NCBI GenBank assembly: GCA_036172665.1
Contig: CM069872.1
Location: forward strand, 55,290,101-55,354,100
Length of the DNA stretch: 64,000 bases
From: Prosopocoilus inquinatus
Lineage: Eukaryota > Arthropoda > Insecta > Coleoptera > Lucanidae
Direction: 5' to 3'
Under the pieces are notes generated by a model, which had not been told where the DNA came from, ran no database searches, and worked only from the letters and a program-made list of their open reading frames with translations. This document shows, piece after piece, positions 56,601 to 64,000 of this stretch. The position numbers and the translations under genes are program-made. Each line of letters starts with the position of its first letter. The first letter of the stretch is position 1.

Positions 56601-57165
56601 GGAAGAAACACGTAAATAGAAAAAAGTGTCCGCGCGGAGCTAATTCTGAAGAAGAGAGACGGATGATGAAAGGGCTCTGCCTGTGATTGTGTTCCGTTCG
56701 GATTCGGATTCAAGTCGAGGGGGTTGTATGCATTTCATTTGCCGGACAAAGGTAAGTGCATCGTAGCGAGCCGATTAAAAGCAAGCATCCCCTGCTTTGT
56801 AATTGAAATCCTTTTGCATGCGGACAGGCAACGCCGAGAATTGCTTTCGAGCTGGTTTGTGTATCTAAGTAACGTGCGTTGACCGAAAACTGTTACGTCA
56901 CCGTCCCAACAACCAGCATGCGACGCCAACCGCAATTAATTCCACCCCTTGAAGTCGGGACTTCCGGATATATTCGACTGTCGAATTTATGTACATAGGT
57001 ATGTTGGGCTGACGCAAATGAGTTGAGGGGACCGCCCGCCGCGCCGTCGCTACGAACCACTTCCGGCATGAACTCCGCGGAGAAATTCAAGAGGCTCAAA
57101 CTCAAGAATGCAAAATAACCCGAAACAATTTGAGACTGCACACGCCCCCAAAACAAAAAAAAATA
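53640..57165. repeat. About 200-257-bp tandem array, about 13 copies
   Basis: The marker ACGCCCCCAAAACAA occurs near 53813, 54041, 54286, 54530, 54734, 54975, 55191, 55436, 55691, 55948, 56206, 56459 and, isolated, 57141. Copies from 55,235 to 56,500 are nearly identical at 257 bp. Earlier copies are diverged and vary in length. The minus-strand frames of about 75 codons in the homogenised part are repeated by copying; diverged copies do not keep them. Confidence 0.92.
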
Positions 57166-57169
57166 TAGA

Positions 57170-58080
57170 AAACCAGAAAAAAACTTAAATAATAAATAGT
57201 GCGTAACAAGTTTTGGAACGCCCTGTATTTAAAGTTTCTCATTTTGTTAAAATTAAGAAACCTCCCCCCCCCCCCCAGATTTATATCGTGGTTAATTAAC
57301 CGGTGCGATTAATTTTTCTTGCCGTCTACGCGTGCGTTGATGATTGATACCAGAAATTAGTGTTTAATCAAGCAATTAGTGCTCAGTTACGCTCCAAACT
57401 CGCAGCACCCCTTCTCTTCTCCCTCTAGGCATCGTTTATGGGGGGGTAATTACCGTTAAATGAGCAAATAGGGAAGGGCCGAGGTATTATTTAACAAGAA
57501 GCGTCGGCCGAGGAAGTTTGCCCGAATTGTAAGCAGTAGCGGCGGCGGATATGAACTTCGCTGCGATGAGGGGGTGGGGTGGGGGGAGGTTGATTTAAGG
57601 GCGAGTTCGTTTGATGAAGCGGCAATTTACACTTATGCGAGTTATAACTGCACTAAATGTAACCCTTTGACTGCAGACAGCGTTGCGCTTGGCACAGAAA
57701 AGGGCTGCATTTTTTTCGGGATTAGAGAGCGAGCGAGCGAGAGAGAGAGAGAGAGATAGAGAAAATTAGAAAATTTTATGTATTAGTTTCACTTCAAAGG
57801 GAATCATCATTCTCGGCACGGTCCGACTAAACCAAACTCTCATTGGTTTCATTGGGATCAATCATTCTGACCTCAGTTCGTGTACTGAGCGAAACCATTG
57901 TGTACATTCAGTTCCGGTCCGTTTGGATAGGCTACTTTTCTCACTTGTGCGGCGTGCGCGTTGCTGTAGGTTAGCCACAGCATACGCACGCGGTTGTTGA
58001 CCAAACGCCGCCGCCGCCACCGCCGCCGGATAACCCTTTTCAATGTTGCCTATCAGACAATACAATCGATCTGTGCGCGA
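57170..58080. other. Intergenic, no gene recognised
   Basis: Simple sequence only: a C run at 57266-57279, a GAGCGAGCGAGAGAGA run at about 57728-57757, and a CCGCCG stretch near 58010. Confidence 0.4.
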
Positions 58081-58099
58081 TCTAGGCGCGTTGAATGAA

Positions 58100-60190
58100 G
58101 TTCTCAATGAAGAATAAAGCCAACAGTTTTGTTGGCCGCTTCGCCCTAGTTTTCCCCGCGTTTGGGGGATCGCTCAACGATTCTGTGGAGTGTGCCCCGC
58201 CATACAGACTTGCCTTCTTCTTATATAGCAAATTTCGTGGCATTGAATTCATGCTGGCCCGGTTTCTCCTCGTGCGTAGTGCTGAACGACGCTGTTCCTT
58301 TCTGACTGACGCCGCGACGGCTGTCGTGTCGACGTCGCAGAGGTGTCGATATCCTCCGCTAACGATTTTAACTCCGCCAACACCCGAATTGCTCTTTCGA
58401 CGTCGCTCTTCTGGGAGGAAGCGGTTTGTGTGAAACTTGCTGACGTAAAATTTCCAATTATGGATAGGAATCAATCATATTGACCGCTGCCGCCGTTGAT
58501 CAGCCCTTTTCATTGCTGACTTTCAGACAAGAGACAATCGATGTCTACATCACTTTAGGCCTTGCGTGCCTTTTGCGTGTTCTGCGGTGAAGTCTTCTAT
58601 GAATAGCTCCGAGCAGATTTGTTGGCCGCTTCGTCCTAGTTTTCCCCGCGTTTGGGGGATCGCTCAACGATTCTGTGGAGTGTGCCCCGCCATACGGGCT
58701 TGCCTTTTTCTTACATAGCAAATTTCGTCACGTCGAGTTCGTGCTGGCCCGGTTTCTCGTCGTGCGTAATACCGAACAACGCTGGCCCTTCCTGACTGAC
58801 GCCGCGACGGCCGTCGTGTGGACGCCGCAGGGGTGTCGATTTCCTCCGCGAACAGTTTTAATTCCGGCAACACCCGAACTTCTCTTTCGACGTCGCTCGT
58901 CTGGGAGGAAGCGGTTTGTTTGAAACTTACTTTCATTGTTGACTGCCAGACAAGACAATCGACGCGTGCATCTGTTTATGAGTTGCTTGTTGCCTTTAGT
59001 GTCTTTTGCGTTGAATGAAGTCTTCAATGAAGAGTTAAGTCAACCATTTCGAGCGGATTTGTCGCTCTAGTTTTCCCTGCGTTTGGGGAATCGTTCAACG
59101 ATTCTGTGGAGTGTGCCCCGCCATACGGGCTTGCCTTTTTCTTACATAGCAAATTTCGTCACGTCGAGTTCGTGCTGGCCCGATTTCTCGTCGTGCTCAA
59201 TACCGAACAACGCTGGCCCTTCCTGACTGACGTCGCGACGGCCGTCGTGTGGACGCCGCAGGGGTGTCGATATCCTCCGCTAACGGTTTTAACTCCGCCA
59301 ACACCCGAATTGCTCTTTCGACGTCGCTCTTAAGGAGAGGGAGGAAGCGGTTTGTGTGAGACTTGCTAACGTAAAATTTCCAATTATGGATAGGAATCAA
59401 TCATATTGACCGCTGCCGCCGTTGATCAGCCCTTTTCATTGCTGACTTTCAGACAAGAGACAATCGATGTCTACATCACTTTAGGCCTTGCGTGCCTTTT
59501 GCGTGTTCTGCGGTGAAGTCTTCAATGAATAGCTCCGAGCAGATTTGTTGGCCGCTTCGTCCTAGTTTTCCCCGCGTTTGGGGGATCGCTCAACGATTCT
59601 GTGGAGTGTGCCCCGCCATACGGGCTTGCCTTTTTCTTACATAGCAAATTTCGTCACGTCGAGTTCGTGCTGGCCCGGTTTCTCGTCGTGCGTAATACCG
59701 AACAACGCTGGCCCTTCCTGACTGACGCCGCGACGGCCGTCGTGTGGACGCCGCAGGGGTGTCGATTTCCTCCGCGAACAGTTTTAATTCCGGCAACACC
59801 CGAACTTCTCTTTCGACGTCGCTCGTCTGGGAGGAAGCGGTTTGTTTGAAACTTACTTTCATTGTTGACTGCCAGACAAGACAACCGATGCGTGCATCTC
59901 CTTAGGCGTTGCCTGTTGTCTTTAGTGTCTCTTGCGTTGAATGAAGTTTTCAATGAAGAGTTAAGTCAACCATTTCGAGCGGATTTGTTGCCCTAGTTTT
60001 CCTCGCGTTTGGGGGATCGCTCAACGATTCTGTGGAGTGTGCTCCGCCGTACAGGCTTGCCCTTTCTTTACATAGCAAGTCTCATGACATTGAGTTCGTG
60101 CTGGCCCTGGTTTCTCGTCCTCTGCTTGGTGCCGAATGACGCTGTTCCTTTATCAACTGCGAACTCTGCGGCGGGGGGAGGGGGGTTGCC
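58100..60190. repeat. Higher-order tandem array: 926-bp repeat of two subunits
   Basis: CAACGATTCTGTGGAGTGTG marks five subunits near 58175, 58666, 59097, 59592 and 60023; spacing alternates about 491, 431, 495 and 431 bp. Segments 58,665-58,935 and 59,591-59,861 are essentially identical, exactly 926 bp apart, so a two-subunit block was duplicated. A plus-strand frame (AFFLHSKFRHVEFVLARFLV and onwards) is open in all complete subunits. Confidence 0.88.
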
Positions 60191-60199
60191 TGTGATTTT

Positions 60200-61960
60200 T
60201 TCTCAATTTTGGCTGCCGCAATACAATCCCTTAAACTTAGAGTCTATTTATATACGCAGTTTATGTCCCGTACACCGATTTGTGGTATTTTGTTTGTTCG
60301 TGTCTGTCAGTTTAATTTGTCTTTTAATTCGGAGAGTATTACGTTACATTGTTGGAGTTTTTCTCCACTTTCCTCCCTTTTTTGGCCTCTTATGAATGTT
60401 GGTCTTGCGCGCTCCGCGCCGTAGTTTTTTTTTTTTTTGTAGGTGTTAAGAAAATGTAAGCTGCACCAGAGTACTCCCGCGCCGAGTATGCGCCGATGGC
60501 CTGTAAAATACATATTTATGATATAACCTGCTGCTGGCAGCCCAATACGGGGTTGCTCGTTAACTCGGAACGCCCTGCTTGTGGCAAATGAAACGATTTG
60601 CACTTCTAACGGGCAATTTGTTTCATGCCTCTCCTATCCCATAATTTACAAGCCCTCCCGGAGATTTCGCGGCCGGCCGCTGCAAATCACGATTTAAACT
60701 TGTAAGTAATATCCCCGGAGCGAATCTAATTCCGGACTTAATAAAAGATTTAGTGGCGCGTCGGGTTAATACGGGGGGGGGGGGGGGGGGGGGTTGTGTA
60801 GTGGTCGCGGCACTGCGGGGAAACGGTTTTTTCTTTCTTTGTGTTTGATGTTGTACGTACATGGTACATGAAATTAGGGGGTGCATGTTGGAGATTTTGG
60901 GGGGTTGGTTGCTAGGCGCGCATGGTCGGGGGAAGCGAGCCGTTTTCCGGAGCGCCGGAGAGACGTTTCAGTGCGCGCTGCGACCGGCTCGGTGGAAACT
61001 GAAAGTCGCGTGCGGTGCGGGTCCGGCTCTGGATTTCATTCACAAGTTACGCGTTCCGCTTGTTAGCGCCGCGAGAGACTACGGGGGTGCACAGGTGCGA
61101 TTCCCGGAATTTAAATAGTGACGACTTCTTCTTCCACCCCCCGAAATAAAACGGACGGCGCGGCGACGAAAAGTTTCATTCAAGCGCAAAGGTACGTTTT
61201 TTTTTTTTTTTAATTTATTTAAATAAAATTCTGTCTACCTTCTTTTTTTTTCTTTTTGTTAATAGTTGTTCCGTTTTTTTAATTTTGCATTTCGCATTTC
61301 ACGAACGCGCTTCAAAAAAAGAAAAAAAAATTATGCGCGCAGTGAATATTTAACGGTCTGGTTTCCGGCCCATTTGCTAATGAATATGCATTTTGTGTTT
61401 AATAAATATTACAGGACCGTCGATGAAGCGTAAGCCCGATTATGTTACACGTTTAAAAAAAAAATAAATTCGAAAGGGAATAATTCATGAGGCGAATTAA
61501 TAATAAAAAAAAAAAATTAAATTGAAAAACGCCGCGTTCTGTTACCTGCGAAAAGGGTGGATCGCCCCCTGCATCGATTTGCACATTTGTAAAAAAAAAA
61601 GAAAAGGTTACGTATTAAAACAAATTTGGGGGCCCTAATTTATCTTCGATCGATGAATGTAATAAAAAAAATGATGGGAAAAAGAATGTCATAAAAAATG
61701 ATGCAAAAAGAATGTAATAAAAAAAAAGTTTGCGTTCGAACGCAGAAAGGAAACGAATCTCGATTTAATACGAAAAGCAATTAACGCGATTGATTCGCAA
61801 GGGCGATAGTGGGACGAAGAATATTGTACAGGGTCCCAAGTTAATTAAAGAAAATCCGTTTCCTTCGTCTCTCCCCTTACTTTTAATAATAAAATGAATC
61901 ATCCTCAACTTTGCAAAGAGAGAAAAAGTTCCTATTATTTTAGCGGGGGAGGGGTGGCGG
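60200..61960. other. Intergenic, no gene recognised
   Basis: A long G run at 60772-60793. Frames around 60,009-60,395 and 60,861-61,118 have no domain resemblance. AT-rich with A tracts after 61,200. Confidence 0.4.
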
Positions 61961-61979
61961 GGCACCAACTTTCCTTTTA

Positions 61980-63520
61980 TTTTTTTTTTTTTTTTAGTAA
62001 TTTACCCCCGATCTTTACTTGACTTTTTAGCTCGCGACAGAACAAAGCCGCTGGAAGTTTGGAGGAGGCGTTGTTTCTTTTTTTTCTCGCCCCCGGATTG
62101 ACAATTTAGTTACTAAAAAAAATACACGCCTGCACGGGATGGGGGGGCACGGATTTTTCTTTTTTTTAATAATTTTTTTCCTATCTTTACTGTATCTTTA
62201 GCTCGCGACAATAAAAACTGCTGGAAGTTCCGAGTAGGCGTTGTTTCTTTTTTTATCGCCCCCAGATTGACAATTTAGTTACTAAAAAAAAATACACGCC
62301 TGCACGGGGTGGGGGGGGGGCACGGACTTTTCTTTTTTTTTAAATAATTTATTTCCCATCTTTACTGTGTCTTTAGCTCGCGACAGAACAAAGCCGCTGG
62401 AAATTTGGAGGAGGCGTTGTTTCTTTTTTTTCGCCCCCGGATTGACAATTTAGTTACTAAAAAAATACACGCCTGCACGGGGTGGGGGGGCACGGACTTT
62501 TCTTTTTTTTAAATAATTTATTTCCCATCTTTACTGTGTCTTTAGCTCGCGACAGAACAAAGCCGCTGGAAATTTGGAGGAGGCGTTGTTTCTTTTTTTT
62601 TTCGCCCCCGGATTGACAATTTAGTTACTAAAAAAAATACACGCCTGCACGGGATGGGGGGGCACGGATTTTTCTTTTTTTTTAATATTTTTTTTCCTAT
62701 CTTTACTGTATCTTTAGCTCGCGACAGAACAAAGCCGCTGGAAATTTGGAGGAGGCGTTGTTTCTTTTTTTTCTCGCCCCCGGATTGACAATTTAGTTAC
62801 TAAAAAAAATACACGCCTGCACGGGGTGGGGGCACGGATTTTTCTTTTTTTAATAATTTATATCCTATCTTTACTGTATCTTTAGCTCGCGACAATAAAA
62901 ACTGCTGGAGGTTCGGGGTAGGCGTTGTTTCTTTTTTTATCGCCCCCGGATTGACAATGTAGTTACTAAAAAAAATACACGCCTACACGGGGTGGGGGGG
63001 CACGGACTTTTCTTTTTTTTTAATAATTTATTTCCTATCTTTACTGTATCTTTAGCTCGCGACAATAAAAACTGCTGGAGGTTCGGGGTAGGCGTTGTTT
63101 CTTTTTTTTTTTCGCCCCCGGATTAACAATTTAGTTACTAAAAAAAATACACGCCTGCACGGGGTGGGGGGGCACGGATTTTTCTTTTTTTTAATAATTT
63201 ATTTCCCATCTTTACTGTATCTTTAGCTCGCGACAATAAAAACTGCTGGAGGTTCGGGGTAGGCGTTGTTTCTTTTTTTATCGCCCCCGGATTGACAATT
63301 TAGTTACTAAAAAAAATGCACGCCTGCACGGGGTGAAGGGGCACGGACTTTTCTTTTTTTTTAATCATTTATTTCCTGTCTTTACTGTGTCTTTAGCTCG
63401 CGACAATAAAAGCTGCTGGAGGTTCGGAGTGGGCGTCGTTTCTTTTTTTTTTTTCGCCCCCGGATGGAAACTTCAGTTACCAAAAAAAAAATAAAAAAAT
63501 ACACGCCTACATATTTTTCA
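61980..63520. repeat. About 170-bp tandem array, nine copies
   Basis: TTTAGCTCGCGACA recurs near 62027, 62199, 62373, 62541, 62713, 62881, 63052, 63223 and 63390. Units contain TTAGTTACTAAAAAAAATAC, ACGCCTGCACGGG(G/A)TGGGGG and GGCGTTGTTTCTTTTTT. Two unit types alternate in blocks (GAACAAAGCCGCTGG versus AATAAAAACTGCTGG). Confidence 0.92.
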
Positions 63521-63524
63521 ACCC

Positions 63525-64000
63525 CCTCAAAAAAAAAAAAAACCGAGGGGGTGGGTCGTGTTTTGTGTTGTGTGGTCTGCGCTTCTTTGTCTCGCCTGAC
63601 GAGGGCCGATGCGAAGTTTGATGATTAACAAAGCGAATTATCCCCCCGTACAAATGAGTTTCGCGGATTAAGACGAGTTAGTTATTTATTTCGCTTTGAT
63701 GAAATAGCCTGCCCGCCCCCGCCTTTTACCGTTCGCTTTTATTATTAAAATTTATTAAATTTGCCCGGCGAAAAACTCTTTGATGTCTGTTTGTTAAAAT
63801 CATCCTTGTTGAGATCGGATTAAAATCTGCAATTAATTTCGTCCAGAATAATTAATTAAAAAAAAAAATCAATCAGTTGATTATAAGGTCTATTTCGTCA
63901 CAGTTTTAATTTTACATTTCCAATAACTACAAATTAAATTTTATCTCGAAATTTTACTTTTAATATATTTTTTATTTATTTTTTTTTTTAATTTCTATTT
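63525..64000. other. Intergenic, AT-rich right edge
   Basis: No gene or repeat recognised; composition becomes strongly AT-rich at the end. Confidence 0.4.

Noticed and set aside
63592..63625. CTGACGA followed by GAAG, a possible further hammerhead
   Set aside because: No stem II forms and the GAAA box is GAAG.

Overview
The window is non-coding-rich nuclear DNA of an insect. The evidence is an arthropod-type chemosensory protein exon with the diagnostic CSP intron position, GT-AG introns, hAT-like and TTA-flanked miniature DNA transposons, and a LINE tail ending in (ATT)n. I cannot name the species. Only four protein-coding loci are supportable: a 5' portion of a chemosensory protein gene (minus, 810-1064, continuing off the left edge), an uncharacterised Asn-rich conserved-looking protein (plus, about 13029-14277), a degenerate 15-hydroxyprostaglandin-dehydrogenase-like short-chain dehydrogenase (minus, 19335-20147), and a small intronless linker-histone-like protein with an Arg/Lys-rich tail (minus, 28150-28647). 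They are unrelated and far apart. No operon-like or cluster logic is visible.

The rest is an archipelago of about 17 mutually unrelated tandem arrays: 143 bp (1-760), 20 bp in three separate clusters (2.9-6.4 kb), 263 bp (7.9-9.75 kb), about 275 bp promoter-like modules (10.1-10.9 kb), 40 bp (12.2-12.6 kb), 292 bp (14.4-15.97 kb), about 20 bp AT-rich (26.9-27.4 kb), CT-rich modules (34.0-35.3 kb), about 662 bp (36.8-38.7 kb), 163 bp (40.5-42.0 kb), about 179 bp (42.4-43.9 kb), about 360-400 bp (45.5-46.6 kb), about 275-300 bp (49.5-50.7 kb), 157 bp (51.5-51.9 kb), about 250 bp (53.6-57.2 kb), a 926 bp higher-order repeat (58.1-60.2 kb) and about 170 bp (62.0-63.5 kb). Between and inside them lie short DNA elements: two hAT-type elements with 8-bp target duplications, TTA-flanked MITEs, and several long foldback elements.

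The most interesting signal is a set of hammerhead-ribozyme-like motifs. There is one near-textbook copy (17429-17544), one on the minus strand (6006-6046), one at 32183-32226, a decayed copy (23254-23281), and a perfect 150-bp palindrome (232-381) made of two head-to-head copies of the half-motif. The palindrome sits in a 179-bp insertion with a 13-bp target duplication inside the 143-bp array. All three motifs share a loopless self-complementary stem III, the architecture described for Penelope-like retroelement and retrozyme hammerheads, yet no reverse transcriptase is present. Other points of note are a cluster of ATGGCGCC-type sites (51.9-52.6 kb), a TTA-flanked MITE caught inside one unit of a tandem array with its empty site visible next door, and an SDR that has lost the catalytic lysine.
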